Source: Paraburkholderia sp. CNPSo 3274
GTDB taxonomy: Bacteria; Pseudomonadota; Gammaproteobacteria; Burkholderiales; Burkholderiaceae
Length of the DNA: 64,000 nucleotides
Direction: 5' to 3'
Assembly: GCF_024206475.1 (NCBI RefSeq)
Contig: NZ_JAMBPR010000039.1
Span: forward strand, 1 to 64,000
The notes below the pieces were generated by a model. That model made no database searches, was not told the origin of the DNA, and saw nothing but the letters and a program-made list of their open reading frames with translations. This document shows positions 42,497 through 55,023 of the stretch, one piece after another (the stretch's first letter is position 1; every line of letters begins with the position of its first letter). Both the position numbers and the translations under genes were made by a program.

Positions 42497-43243
42497 TTAT
42501 TCCGGTTGCGCCGGCGCCTTCTTCGCGCCGCGCGGCGCGCTGCGGCCCGCGCCGCCGCTGTTGCCATTGCCACTGCCCGTGTTGCTGCTCCGCCTGGCGG
42601 TGCTGCTGCGTTTAGCCGTCGCGGCTTCGGTCTTGGCCTGCGCCTCGCTCACCGCTTCGGCGGCAGCTTGCGCGGCCTGCGCTGCGGCGGCAGGCTGCGC
42701 CATCGCGAATTGCGCGAGCTGGTTGAACTGCGCCTGCACGAGATTCCACCACGAAGCCGCGTCGAAGCCCGGCGGCGCGGATGCCGCGCCCTCGGGCGCA
42801 GCGCCTGCGTTCGCGTCATCAGGCCCGGCGGCCCGTTCGCGCGCGGCGCCCGTTCTCGGCGCTTCGGATTCGGCGTGCCTCGGGGTCATCTGCGCCTGCG
42901 CGAACGCGCCGAACGCACGCAGCGTCGAGAGCGTGGCGCGCTGCACTTCGAGCGCCTGGATGGCGGACTGCAACATGCCGAGATTGAGCTTGAGCCACTG
43001 CTCGACGGCGCGCAGATCGGTGATGCGCTTGTCGAGCTCCTCGATGTTGGTGAGCGGCGTCATCATGTCGGACATCATCGAAAGCGGCGGGCCAAAGGCT
43101 TGCGCCACGCCCGGTTCGCCACCCGGAAACGCGCCGCCGAACGGCGTGAGGCGCATCATCCCCCACATCTGGTCGAGCATTTCGGCGGGCGGAAAGCCTG
43201 GAAAGCCCGGGAACGGCGGCATGGTGCCTGCTGGGTCGGTCAT
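42497..43243 (-). CDS. phaM: PhaM-type polyhydroxyalkanoate granule protein
   Basis: 248 residues. N-terminal PGFPGFPPAEMLDQMWGM, TNIEELDKRITDLRAVEQWL and LNLGMLQSAIQALEVQR are the PhaM family core. The C-terminus is an Ala- and Lys-rich, AAKP-like tail (RSAPRGAKKAPAQPE) that in PhaM binds DNA. Known role: activates PHB synthase and ties granules to the nucleoid. Start ATG 43243. Confidence 0.87.
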   Translation of the reverse strand: MTDPAGTMPPFPGFPGFPPAEMLDQMWGMMRLTPFGGAFPGGEPGVAQAFGPPLSMMSDMMTPLTNIEELDKRITDLRAVEQWLKLNLGMLQSAIQALEVQRATLSTLRAFGAFAQAQMTPRHAESEAPRTGAARERAAGPDDANAGAAPEGAASAPPGFDAASWWNLVQAQFNQLAQFAMAQPAAAAQAAQAAAEAVSEAQAKTEAATAKRSSTARRSSNTGSGNGNSGGAGRSAPRGAKKAPAQPE

Positions 43244-43353
43244 GCGGAACTCCCTCGCATAGATAGGTGTTCAAATGCGCGCGCGTGGGCGGGCTCGAAA
43301 CGATCTCTTTGATGATAGCGCGCGTAAATGTAAAAATCGGTAGAAAGCGCGAA

Positions 43354-44178
43354 TCAGAACGGATCGCCGCCCGGAAAGTCCGGCGCGCGCCGCTCGCGCA
43401 GCGACTGCACGCCCTCGCGCACGTCGGGTCCCGCAAAGCCCATGAATTCGAGCGCAAGCGACGTGTCGAAGGTCGGCCCCGCCATGCGCAGCCAGTTGTT
43501 GAGCGCGTACTTGGTCCAGCGCACCGCGGTTTGCGAACCGTTAGCGAGGCGCTTCGCCACTTCGAACGCCTTCGGCAGCAGGTCGCTCTCGTCCACGGCG
43601 AGCGAGACGAGGCCGATGCGCTCCGCCTCCTCGCCGCTCACCGGCTCGCACAGCAGCAGGTAATACTTCGCCTTCGCCATGCCGCACAAAAGCGGCCACA
43701 CGATCGCCGCGTGGTCGCCCGCCGCGACGCCCAGGCGCGTATGGCCATCGATGATGCGCGCCGTTTTCGTGGCAATCGAAATGTCGGCCAGCAGTCCCGC
43801 GACGAGCCCCGCGCCCACCGCCGGACCATGCATGGCCGAGACGATCGGCTTGCCGCAGTTGATCACGTTGTAGACGAGGTCGCGCGCCTCGCGCCACACG
43901 CGCGCGCGCACGTCGAAATGCGTGGCCATGTCCTCGACGAGCTGCAGGTCGCCGCCCGCCGAAAAGCCCTTGCCCTCGCCGCGAATCACGGCGACGCGCG
44001 CGTCGGGATCGCGGTCCACGTCGCGCCAGATCTCGGCGAGTTCGCGGTGCATATGGGCGTCGGCGGTCGCGAGGCCGCTCTTGTTCGTGCCCTCGCCGCT
44101 CATCACGATCTCGACGATGCCGTGCTCGTGCCGCTGCACGCGCAGGGCCTGATAGCGGGCGTAAAAAGGATCGTTCAT
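43354..44178 (-). CDS. Enoyl-CoA hydratase/isomerase family protein
   Basis: 274 residues. Crotonase fold: RGEGKGFSAGGDLQLVED and MHGPAVGAGLVAGLLADISI form the oxyanion hole, and GDHAAIVWPLL follows. The usual catalytic Glu pair is not obvious at the expected sites, so the reaction is open. It lies downstream of the solute-binding protein gene in the same direction, 59 bases away; an acyl-CoA degradation link is possible. Start ATG 44178. Confidence 0.88.
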   Translation of the reverse strand: MNDPFYARYQALRVQRHEHGIVEIVMSGEGTNKSGLATADAHMHRELAEIWRDVDRDPDARVAVIRGEGKGFSAGGDLQLVEDMATHFDVRARVWREARDLVYNVINCGKPIVSAMHGPAVGAGLVAGLLADISIATKTARIIDGHTRLGVAAGDHAAIVWPLLCGMAKAKYYLLLCEPVSGEEAERIGLVSLAVDESDLLPKAFEVAKRLANGSQTAVRWTKYALNNWLRMAGPTFDTSLALEFMGFAGPDVREGVQSLRERRAPDFPGGDPF

Positions 44179-44237
44179 AGGCGGACCTCCTTTGTTTCGG
44201 ATTGCTGATTACGTGAAAGCGATGGCAGTGCGGCTCA

Positions 44238-45404
44238 TCAATGCGGCTGATACACCCACTTGCCATCGCGGATCTCGACCATCACGCGCGCTCGCGCGTC
44301 GAGGCCGAGGTGATCGGTGGCGCTCATGTTGACGACGCCATTGGTGTCATGCAGCCCGTGCGTCGCTTCGAGTGCGTCGCGCAGCGCCTGGCGAAACGCA
44401 GGCGTGCCGGGCGCAGCCGACTTGAGCGCAACGGGTATCGCGTTCTCGAGCAAGAGCCCCGCGTCCCATGTATACGCGCCGAACGCCGACACGGTGCCCG
44501 CGCCGTTGCGTGCTTCGTAACGCGAAATATAGTCGAGCGCGAGGCGCCGGCCGGGCTGGTCCTCGGGCAGTTGTGCAGCCACGAGCACCGGGCTTGCGGG
44601 CAGGAAGGTGCCGTTGCAGTCGGCGCCGCACACGCGCAGGAAGTCGCGGTTGCCCACGCCGTGGTTGTGATAGATGACGCCCTTGTAGCCGCGCTCCTTG
44701 AGCGTCTTGGGCGGCAGCGCGGCGGGCGTGCCGGCCGCGCCCACCACGACGGCGTCGGGGTGCGCCGCGGCGATCTTGAGCACCTGCCCCGTCACGCCCG
44801 GATCGGTGCGATTGAAGCGCTCGTTCGCGACGAGCTTGATGTCGTGCCGCTGCGCGGCCTTCGCGATCTCGGCGTAGAACGTCTCGCCGAGCGCGTCGGC
44901 CTGGCCGATATAGGCAAGCGTCTTCACGTTGTGCGCGGCTGCGTGCTCCATGATCGCGCCGGCCATCATCGCGTCGGTTTGCGGCGTCTTGAACATCCAG
45001 TGGCGCTTGTCGTCAACGGGCTCGATGATCTTCGCCGACGAAGCGAGCGAAATGGTGGGCGTCTCGCCCTGCGCGATCACGTCGAGCATCGCGAGCGAGT
45101 TGGGTGTGATCGACGAGCCGATGATCGCATCGACATGCTGTTCGTCGATGAGCTTCTTCGTGTCCTGCACGGCCTGGGTCGTGTCGGAGGCGTCGTCGAG
45201 CACGATGTACTGGACTTTCTGGCCCGCGATCTCGGTGGGGAACATGGCAGCGGTGTCGCGCGCGGGAATGCCGAGCGAGGCGGCCGGACCCGTGAGCGAA
45301 AGCACGAGGCCGATCTTGACCTGCGCGAGCGCAAGCGTGGGCGCACAAATACTGAAAAGCCACGCGATGCGTACAGCAAGACGGCTGGGGCGAGAAGCGT
45401 TCAC
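44238..45404 (-). CDS. Branched-chain amino acid-type ABC solute-binding protein
   Basis: 388 residues from GTG 45404, with AGGAG 6 bases upstream. Signal peptide ends in LALAQVK. Periplasmic-binding-protein type 1 fold: KIGLVLSLTGPAASLGIP, DDASDTTQAVQDTKKLI and IIGSSITPNSLAM. Ligands of this LivK-like group range from amino acids to aromatic acids; no permease genes are adjacent. The frame is open back to 45515 without protein character. Confidence 0.9.
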   Translation of the reverse strand: MNASRPSRLAVRIAWLFSICAPTLALAQVKIGLVLSLTGPAASLGIPARDTAAMFPTEIAGQKVQYIVLDDASDTTQAVQDTKKLIDEQHVDAIIGSSITPNSLAMLDVIAQGETPTISLASSAKIIEPVDDKRHWMFKTPQTDAMMAGAIMEHAAAHNVKTLAYIGQADALGETFYAEIAKAAQRHDIKLVANERFNRTDPGVTGQVLKIAAAHPDAVVVGAAGTPAALPPKTLKERGYKGVIYHNHGVGNRDFLRVCGADCNGTFLPASPVLVAAQLPEDQPGRRLALDYISRYEARNGAGTVSAFGAYTWDAGLLLENAIPVALKSAAPGTPAFRQALRDALEATHGLHDTNGVVNMSATDHLGLDARARVMVEIRDGKWVYQPH

Positions 45405-45558
45405 GGTGTCTCCTTGTCGTTTTACGTTCGAATGCTGCGTGCTTCTACGGCTCGTACTTTGACTGGTCTCCCCGATGCCCTCGAAGAAAAAGGGCGTTCG
45501 CCAGTGTAGCCGCACGCGTGGCGCGCGGCATCCGGCGAAACCCTTCAGCGCTTGCGTG

Positions 45559-46551
45559 TCATGGCTCGCCGTGGAGTGACGCCACAGCCTGATCGATCGC
45601 GCCGAAAATCGACTTGCCCGCTTCGTCGAGCATCTCGATCTTCACGCTGTCGCCGAACTTCATGAACTCGGTGCTCGCCTGGCCGCTGTCGATCATTTCG
45701 AGGCAGCGCTTCTCGGCGATGCAGCAGTAGCCACGCTTCGCGTCCTTGTTCGAGACCGTGCCCGAGCCCACGATGGCGCCTGCGCGCAGATTGCGCGTTT
45801 TCGCAGCGTGCGCGATCAACTGGCCGAAGTGGAACACCATGTCCGTGCCGGCATCGGGCTGGCCGACCTTCTTGCCGTTCCAGTGCACGATGAGCGGCAG
45901 GTGCACGCGCCCTTCGCGCCAGTGCTCGCCGAGCTCGTCGGGCGTGACCATCACCGGCGCGAACGCACTGGCCGGCTTGCTCTGGAAAAAGCCGAAGCCC
46001 TTCGCGAGTTCCGCGGGAATGAGGTTGCGCAGCGAGACGTCGTTGACAAGCGTGACGAGCCGCACGGCCCGGAGCGCTTCGTCGGGGCTCGCGCCCATCG
46101 GCACGTCGCCGGTCACGACGGCGACTTCGGCCTCGAAGTCGATGCCGAACGCCTCGGACGCGCACACGATGTCGTCGCACGGCCCGATGAAGTCGTCGCT
46201 GCCGCCCTGGTACATGAGCGGGTCGGTCCAGAATTCAGCGGGCATCTCGGCGCCGCGCGCGCGACGCACGAGTTCGACGTGATTCACGTACGACGAGCCA
46301 TCCGCCCATTGGTACGCACGCGGCAGCGGCGCCATGCAATCGCGCGCGTCGAAGCTGAACGTGTTGCGCGCGCGCCCGTAGTTGAGCGCGTCGTACAGCT
46401 CGGCGAGCTGCGGCGCGTAGAAGCGCCAGTCGTCGAGCACGCGCTGCAGCGTGGGCGCGATCGCGTCGGCGATGGCGGCACTGCGCAGGTCGCGGGAAAC
46501 GACGATCAGCTGCCCGTCGCGGGTGCCGTCCTTGAGCGTGGCAAGTTTCAT
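45559..46551 (-). CDS. Fumarylacetoacetate hydrolase family protein
   Basis: 330 residues. FAH core: GIDFEAEVAVV (metal-binding Glu pair), RAVRLVTLVNDVSLRNL, KPASAFAPVMVTPDELG and GSGTVSNKD. The N-terminal domain (MKLATLKDGTRDGQLIVVS) is as in FAH of tyrosine catabolism. It is divergent from an IclR regulator, 117 bases apart, which probably controls it. Confidence 0.88.
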   Translation of the reverse strand: MKLATLKDGTRDGQLIVVSRDLRSAAIADAIAPTLQRVLDDWRFYAPQLAELYDALNYGRARNTFSFDARDCMAPLPRAYQWADGSSYVNHVELVRRARGAEMPAEFWTDPLMYQGGSDDFIGPCDDIVCASEAFGIDFEAEVAVVTGDVPMGASPDEALRAVRLVTLVNDVSLRNLIPAELAKGFGFFQSKPASAFAPVMVTPDELGEHWREGRVHLPLIVHWNGKKVGQPDAGTDMVFHFGQLIAHAAKTRNLRAGAIVGSGTVSNKDAKRGYCCIAEKRCLEMIDSGQASTEFMKFGDSVKIEMLDEAGKSIFGAIDQAVASLHGEP

Positions 46552-46668
46552 GGAATCAGACGTGAGTGACGATAAGGGAAATGTATTCTACGATGGTGAA
46601 TCGGCGGGCCCCAAGCGGGCGCGCCGCATGCCCTCAGTTGCCGTACGTTTGAACACCACAACGCCTCC

Positions 46669-47556
46669 ATGCCGCCAACCGTCCGACCCGCCTCGCCGCG
46701 CGCGAGCGCCGAAGATCTCGCCGACACCCTCGACACCGCAGAGGCGTCGGAAGGCGCCGAAGGCGGCGAAGAAAAACTGCGCTCCGGCATCCAGTCGATC
46801 GAAGTGGGTTTTCGCCTGCTCGAAGTACTCACCAGCGAACCGCGCGCGATGATGCTGCGCGACCTTGCGCAGCGCGCGGGCATGAGCCCGGCGAAGGCGC
46901 ACCGCTATCTCGTGAGCTTCATGCGCCTCGGCGTGGTCGCGCAGGACCCGCTCTCGGGGCGCTACGAACTGGGCGGCTTTGCGTTGCAGCTTGGACTCGC
47001 GCGCCTCGCGCGCGTGGACGGCGTCAAACTCGCGCGCCTCGCGCTCACCGAATTGCGCGACGCGCTCGACATCACCGTGGGCATCGCCGTGTGGGGCAAT
47101 CAGGGGCCAACCGTCGTGCACTGGCTGGAGTCGAGCCACCCTGCGAAAGCGTCGCTCAAGCTCGGCGACGTCATGCCGATGCTCAGTTCCGCCACGGGCC
47201 TGCTATTCGCCGCCTACCTGCCGCGCAGCAAGACCGCCCCGATGATCGAGCGCGAACTCGCGGGCGCGCAGCACTACTCGTACGGCTCGACACCGCGTAC
47301 GGCAGAGGCGCTTGAATGCGCACTGGCAGAAGTTCGCGAGCATGGCGCAGCCCGCGTGGAAGGCATGTTGCTGCCGACTATCCACGCGTTCTGCACGCCT
47401 GTGTTCGACGCGAGCGGCGAACTCGCGCTCGGGCTCATCGCGCTCGGTCACGAAGGCGCGTTCGATATCGACTGGAACGGCGTCGTGGACACCGCGTTGC
47501 GCGCGTGCGCCGAAAAACTGTCGTACGAATTGGGGTACAGTCCAACGCCGCGCTGA
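46669..47556 (+). CDS. IclR-family transcriptional regulator
   Basis: 295 residues. After an acidic, Ala-rich N-terminal 40 residues, a winged helix: SIEVGFRLLEVL, MLRDLAQRAGMSPAKAHRYL. The IclR effector domain follows (TVGIAVWGNQGPTVVHWLES, SSATGLLFAAYLP, LPTIHAFCTPVFDASG). Divergent from the FAH gene. Confidence 0.92.
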   Translation: MPPTVRPASPRASAEDLADTLDTAEASEGAEGGEEKLRSGIQSIEVGFRLLEVLTSEPRAMMLRDLAQRAGMSPAKAHRYLVSFMRLGVVAQDPLSGRYELGGFALQLGLARLARVDGVKLARLALTELRDALDITVGIAVWGNQGPTVVHWLESSHPAKASLKLGDVMPMLSSATGLLFAAYLPRSKTAPMIERELAGAQHYSYGSTPRTAEALECALAEVREHGAARVEGMLLPTIHAFCTPVFDASGELALGLIALGHEGAFDIDWNGVVDTALRACAEKLSYELGYSPTPR

Positions 47557-47674
47557 AGGCTGTATGCCTGGGCCGGCAGACATGTGACCCCGCTCTCGCG
47601 CGTCGGCGTTTCTGCGCGCACCGGGCGGGTTGTGTCACATTAACGTACGACAGATACCGCCCCACGAACCGCCG

Positions 47675-49081
47675 ATGTCCACTCCAGCCGCCCCGCGCGA
47701 GGCACGCCGCCTCGACACCGACTCACCCACGCCGCAGCGCATGCGCGCGTGGCGCTGGGTGGGTGTGTTCGTCGCGGTCACGGCGCTCCATTGGCTCGCG
47801 GCCGAATGGTTCGAGCGGCATCACAGCGCGCCGCCGCCCATCGCGCACGTGCGCGTTCCGGTGCAAGTGGCGCTCCTCAAACCCGAGCGCATCGAGCGCG
47901 AGGCACCGCCCGCGGGCCCCGCGGCGGCGCCCGCGCATGCCGCGCCCAAACCGGCGCCTAAGCCCGCCGAGCCGCATACGCTGCACACTGTGACGCCGCC
48001 CAAACCGCACCCCAAAGCGCCGGCCTCGCCACCGGATACGCAGGCGGCGTCCGCGCCCGCAGCCGCATCGCAAGCCAGCGCGAGCGGCGCCGGCACTAGC
48101 GGGACGGCAAGCACGGCGCCCGGCAACGGCAAGCAGCCTTCGGCACAAGCCACGCAGGCCTCGCATGGACTGAAGTTTTCGGTGCCCCCATCGGGCGAAT
48201 TGCAGTACGACACGTTCTATAACGGTGTGCGCAATCAGCCCGGCACGATCCACTGGTCAAGCGATGGGCAACGCTACGAGATGGTCGTGCGTGTGCCCCT
48301 GCCCTTCGTCGGCGAGTTCAGCTGGACGAGCAAGGGCCGCGTGGACGCCTTCGGCCTCGCACCCGATCAGTACATCGAAAAGCGCGGCCATCGTCCCTCG
48401 GACGTGACGATTTTCAACCGCACCGACAAGCAGATCGTGTTCACGCGCACGCCCAACTCGCTCGCACTGCCCGATGGCGCGCAGGACCGCTTCAGCATGG
48501 TGATGCAGCTCGCAAGCCTCGTGCGCGGCGACCCCGATGCGTACAAGCCGGGCGTCACGCGCGAGTTCTATGTCGCGGACAACGACAGCGGCGAGAGCTG
48601 GCCCATCACCACGATCGGCGACGAAACGGTGAGCACGGATCATGGCTACGTCACGGCGCGCCACTTCATGCGTCTGCCGCGCCGCGAGGGCGACAAGCGG
48701 CGCATCGACGTGTGGCTCGCGCAGTCGCTCGGCTGGTTGCCCGTGCGCCTCGTGCAAACCGAACCGAATGGCAACCAGTTCGAACTGGTGTGGCGTGGCG
48801 TGCTAACGGCGCCGAGCGCGACGAACGCGCCTGCGCCGACGCCCGACTCCGCGACGGCCACGACCGCCACGGCGCCCAACGCCGCACCCGACACAACATC
48901 GGCACAATCCGCAACATCGGAAGCTGCGCCAGCCTCTGCGCCGCAACCGCAATCGCCAGTGCAACCTGCACCACCCGCCAATACGCAGACAGAAACGCCA
49001 ACCGAATCACCGCCGCAACCGTCCACTGACGACGCGCAGCCCTCACCCGCCTCGCCGGGCCCGGCGCCCGAACATCCCTGA
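47675..49081 (+). CDS. DUF3108 envelope protein with low-complexity flanks
   Basis: 468 residues. An N-terminal membrane helix (WVGVFVAVTALHWLAAEWF), a Pro/Ala/Lys-rich linker (80-150), then the DUF3108 beta domain (ELQYDTFYNGVRNQPGTIHW, GEFSWTSKGRVDAFGLAP, GYVTARHFMRLPRR). The last 100 residues are Thr/Ala/Pro/Gln-rich and probably disordered. DUF3108 proteins are periplasmic or lipid-facing; exact role unknown. Start ATG 47675. Confidence 0.85.
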   Translation: MSTPAAPREARRLDTDSPTPQRMRAWRWVGVFVAVTALHWLAAEWFERHHSAPPPIAHVRVPVQVALLKPERIEREAPPAGPAAAPAHAAPKPAPKPAEPHTLHTVTPPKPHPKAPASPPDTQAASAPAAASQASASGAGTSGTASTAPGNGKQPSAQATQASHGLKFSVPPSGELQYDTFYNGVRNQPGTIHWSSDGQRYEMVVRVPLPFVGEFSWTSKGRVDAFGLAPDQYIEKRGHRPSDVTIFNRTDKQIVFTRTPNSLALPDGAQDRFSMVMQLASLVRGDPDAYKPGVTREFYVADNDSGESWPITTIGDETVSTDHGYVTARHFMRLPRREGDKRRIDVWLAQSLGWLPVRLVQTEPNGNQFELVWRGVLTAPSATNAPAPTPDSATATTATAPNAAPDTTSAQSATSEAAPASAPQPQSPVQPAPPANTQTETPTESPPQPSTDDAQPSPASPGPAPEHP

Positions 49082-49499
49082 GCGCGCAACCGCACGAACC
49101 GCTCGATCCGGACGGCCCGCTTCGCAACACAAATTCGCGAATGAGCGCATACTCGAATCGAGCCGTGCGTCAAGGATCGCAAGGCATCGCGCGCATCACG
49201 AAGGGCCGAAAAACAAGCAGACGAAATACGGCAGCACGACTCCGCGCGCAAACGGACCAGCAAACGGACCAGCAAACGGACCAGCACGAACAAACCGATA
49301 CAACGCTGCAAAAGACGGGCAAAATCGGCACGACACAATAAACGGCGCAGCAAACAGGGACGCGACACACAAGCTAACGAACATCGCATCGCGCATCGTC
49401 TGCGCGCCCCAGGCGCGCGGATTGCTCCACCCAGCATCGCGTGCATGCAGTACCTCGCAAACGGCTTGACTCCCAGCCTGGAAGGCGAAGGAGGAACCC
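49082..49499. other. 418-base region with a tandem repeat
   Basis: No gene is convincing; an open frame at 49141-49341 is Gln/Thr-rich because of repeats. CAAACGGACCAG occurs three times in direct tandem (49249-49284). A GGAGG at about 49490 serves the next gene. Confidence 0.5.
49249..49284. repeat. Three perfect tandem copies of a 12-bp unit
   Basis: CAAACGGACCAG x3 without mismatch, followed by a partial copy. It lies in the non-coding stretch before the hydrolase gene. Confidence 0.8.
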
Positions 49500-50288
49500 A
49501 TGCAAGTGACTGTCAACGGCATCGATACGCACTATGTCTTCGACGACAGGAGCGGTGGGCCCGCGCTGGCGTTCATTCATCAACTCGGCGGCGACCTTGG
49601 CGTGTGGGACACGCTCGCCGGACATTTCCGCCATCGTCACAGCGTGTTGCGCTATGACGTGCGTGGCCACGGCGCGAGTGCCGTCGCGAGCAAGCCCTTC
49701 GGCTTCGCAGAACTCGCCGCCGACCTCGACGCGCTTTTCGACGCAACTGGCATCGAGCATGCGCATCTCGTCGGCATGTCGATGGGCGGCATGATCGCGC
49801 AGCAGTTCGCGCTCGATTACCCGGAACGCGTGACGACGCTCACGCTTTGCGACACGGCTAGCCATACGCCGCCACAAGCGCGCGAAACGTGGAACGAGCG
49901 CGCCGCGACGGTACGCAGCGACGGTCTCGGGGCGCTCGTCGACGCGACGATGGCGCGCTGGTTCACCGCCGACTTCCGGCGCACGCATGCGCCGACTGTC
50001 GAGCGGATTTGTGACGTTTTATTACGGACCCCTTCAGAAGGCTATGCGATGGCCTGCGAGGCGCTACGCGATTTCGACGTGGAAAACAGGCTCGGGCAAG
50101 TGCGAGTGCCGACGCTCGCAGTGGCGGGCCGCCACGACAACGGCACGCCGATGGCGATGACGCAGGGCCTCGCAAGAGCGATAGAAGGTTCGCATTTTGT
50201 GGTGCTCGACGCCGCGCATCTGGCCCCGGTAGAGGAGTCGCACCGTTTCACCGCGTTGCTCGAAACGTTTCTCAAGCAGTTGGTCTAA
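49500..50288 (+). CDS. Alpha/beta hydrolase (3-oxoadipate enol-lactonase-like)
   Basis: 262 residues. VRGHGAS after strand 3, nucleophile in GMSMGGMIAQ, acid in AGRHDNGTP, His in DAAHLAPVEES. Pattern and length are close to PcaD enol-lactonases, but no other protocatechuate gene is nearby, so the substrate is open. GGAGG lies 8 bases before ATG 49500. Confidence 0.88.
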   Translation: MQVTVNGIDTHYVFDDRSGGPALAFIHQLGGDLGVWDTLAGHFRHRHSVLRYDVRGHGASAVASKPFGFAELAADLDALFDATGIEHAHLVGMSMGGMIAQQFALDYPERVTTLTLCDTASHTPPQARETWNERAATVRSDGLGALVDATMARWFTADFRRTHAPTVERICDVLLRTPSEGYAMACEALRDFDVENRLGQVRVPTLAVAGRHDNGTPMAMTQGLARAIEGSHFVVLDAAHLAPVEESHRFTALLETFLKQLV

Positions 50289-50464
50289 GTAGTTCGAAGT
50301 AAATGCATCATGGCAGTGGCAGCAGACGCAGTTGAGAAGTGAAGTATAAAAAGGGAGAGCAGTCCACATAAGAGGTGATGCGGGACCCACCCCTTGAATT
50401 CCAGAACGAACGCTCCATGTAATGACCGAGAAGGTCGGGGAGCACAGGAAAAAGGAGTGTCGCC

Positions 50465-50722
50465 ATGCAAATGATCTACAACAGTCCCAACTATTGCGTT
50501 GTCGAGTTCCCACCGCAGGACGGCCATAGCGCCATGCGCGCAGGCGGCTACGAGATCGTCGACAAGAACGCGCGCCGCGAGATCTTCATCGACGGCGTGA
50601 TGGCGGCACGTTTTCGCGAAGACGTGCAAAAGCTGATGGACGAAGACCAGTCGCTCGACGAAGTCGACGAATTCCTCGGACAGTTCGACAGCCTCATGCA
50701 GCAACCCGTCGTGCTTCACTGA
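50465..50722 (+). CDS. DUF3567 protein (BTH_I0359 type)
   Basis: 85 residues. MQMIYNSPNYCVVEFPP, GGYEIVDKNARREIFIDG and VDEFLGQFDSLMQQPVVLH match this short family of Betaproteobacteria. Function unknown. AAGGAG lies 8 bases upstream. A terminator follows. Confidence 0.88.
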   Translation: MQMIYNSPNYCVVEFPPQDGHSAMRAGGYEIVDKNARREIFIDGVMAARFREDVQKLMDEDQSLDEVDEFLGQFDSLMQQPVVLH

Positions 50723-50767
50723 CGCTAGCGCACCCCGCGGCACTCAACGCGCAGCGTCCTTCACACG

Positions 50768-50799
50768 AAACCCCGTCCGGCTTGGCCGGCCGGGGTTTT
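50768..50799 (+). terminator. Terminator after the DUF3567 gene
   Basis: AAACCCCG-TCCGGC paired with GCCGG-CCGGGGTTT, then CTTTT. Confidence 0.85.
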
Positions 50800-50925
50800 C
50801 TTTTGGCCGTCCGGCGCGCGCCACAGCGGTTGCCTGCGCGCGACGCCGCCGGCAGCGGCCCATTGCCGCAGCGGCTACAATGTGAGGTTTCCCAGTTCAA
50901 CCGGCACCACGCCCGCCCGCGATCC

Positions 50926-51996
50926 ATGAACCAGCCCGCAGCCCTTGCCTCGCGCCCCGCCGGGGACGCCAAATACACGCGCGGCGCAGCGCTTCCCGCG
51001 CTGCTCGCCTCGCGTATCGTGATCCTGGACGGCGCGATGGGCACGATGATCCAGCGCTACAAGCTCGACGAAGCCGCCTACCGCGGCGAACGCTTCAAGG
51101 ACTACCCGCGCGATATCAAGGGCAACAACGAACTGCTCTCGCTCACGCAGCCGCAGATCATCAGCGAGATTCACGAGCAGTATCTCGCGGCGGGCGCGGA
51201 CATCATCGAGACCAACACGTTCGGCGCGACCACAGTGGCCCAGGACGACTACGGCATGGGCGAACTCGCCATCGAGATGAACGTCGAGTCGGCGAAGCTC
51301 GCGCGCGCCGCGTGCGACAAGTATTCGACGCCGGACAAGCCGCGCTTCGCCGCGGGCGCGATCGGGCCGACGCCGAAAACGGCGAGCATCTCGCCCGACG
51401 TGAACGATCCGGGCGCGCGCAACGTGACGTTCGAAGAACTGCGCCGTGCGTACTACGAGCAGGCGAAGGCGCTCATGGACGGCGGCTGCGACCTCTTCCT
51501 CGTCGAGACGATCTTCGACACGCTCAACGCCAAGGCCGCGCTGTTCGCGCTCGACCAGCTCTTCGAAGACACGGGCGAGAATCTGCCGATCATGATCTCG
51601 GGCACCGTCACCGACGCCTCGGGCCGCATTCTCTCGGGCCAGACCGTCGAAGCATTCTGGAACTCGCTGCGCCACGCGAAGCCGCTCACGTTCGGTCTGA
51701 ACTGCGCGCTGGGCGCGGCGCTCATGCGCCCGTACATCGCCGAACTTGCGAAACTCTGCGACACGTACGTCTCGTGCTATCCGAACGCGGGCCTGCCCAA
51801 CCCGATGAGCGACACGGGCTTCGACGAAACGCCCACCGATACTTCGGCACTGCTCAAGGAATTCGCGAGCGCCGGTCTCGTAAACCTGGCGGGCGGCTGC
51901 TGCGGCACGACGCCTGAGCACATCGCGGCCATCGCCCGCGCGCTCGCCGAGATCAAGCCGCGCCGCTGGCCCGGCCAGTATCGCGACGCTGCCTGA
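50926..51996 (+). CDS. metH: Methionine synthase, homocysteine-binding module (MetH part 1)
   Basis: 356 residues. The homocysteine/zinc TIM barrel of MetH: DGAMGTMIQRYKLDE at 35, NTFGATT, then FGLNCALG and GGCCGTTPEH with the three Zn-ligand Cys. It activates homocysteine; the cobalamin and folate domains are in the next gene, 61 bases downstream, so the two must act together. Start ATG 50926. No SAM or SAH riboswitch fold was seen upstream. Confidence 0.92.
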   Translation: MNQPAALASRPAGDAKYTRGAALPALLASRIVILDGAMGTMIQRYKLDEAAYRGERFKDYPRDIKGNNELLSLTQPQIISEIHEQYLAAGADIIETNTFGATTVAQDDYGMGELAIEMNVESAKLARAACDKYSTPDKPRFAAGAIGPTPKTASISPDVNDPGARNVTFEELRRAYYEQAKALMDGGCDLFLVETIFDTLNAKAALFALDQLFEDTGENLPIMISGTVTDASGRILSGQTVEAFWNSLRHAKPLTFGLNCALGAALMRPYIAELAKLCDTYVSCYPNAGLPNPMSDTGFDETPTDTSALLKEFASAGLVNLAGGCCGTTPEHIAAIARALAEIKPRRWPGQYRDAA

Positions 51997-52057
51997 CGAC
52001 ACATTCGATCACTGCTTTCGAGTCCCGCTCCAACACCATACGATCCGGTCCCACGCC

Positions 52058-54775
<2,718 letters not shown>

Positions 54776-54783
54776 GCCGCACG

Positions 54784-54809
54784 GCGCGCCGCCCCGGGCG
54801 GCGCGCTTT
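54784..54809 (+). terminator. Terminator after metH
   Basis: GCGCGCCGCCC and its exact complement around one base, followed by TTT. Confidence 0.75.
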
Positions 54810-55023
54810 CTCCCGTCGCGCTACCCCCTGTTGTCGCCGCCCGACATACGCCATCCGGCAAGGTGAAGATTACGCGCGCGCGATTTTTCGGCTTTGTAAG
54901 ATGGCCCGGCAAGACCCGGTATCACCTGCATGACACCCGGCCACATGCGGCAACGCCGCGCCGGCTCGATCATCAGCAAATCCTTAAAACGCAAAATCGA
55001 AGCAACCTCGACGGAGAAATCGT

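Noticed and set aside
50723..50925. Possible SAH or SAM riboswitch before metH
   Set aside because: Only a simple terminator hairpin is present; the conserved riboswitch core sequences were not found.
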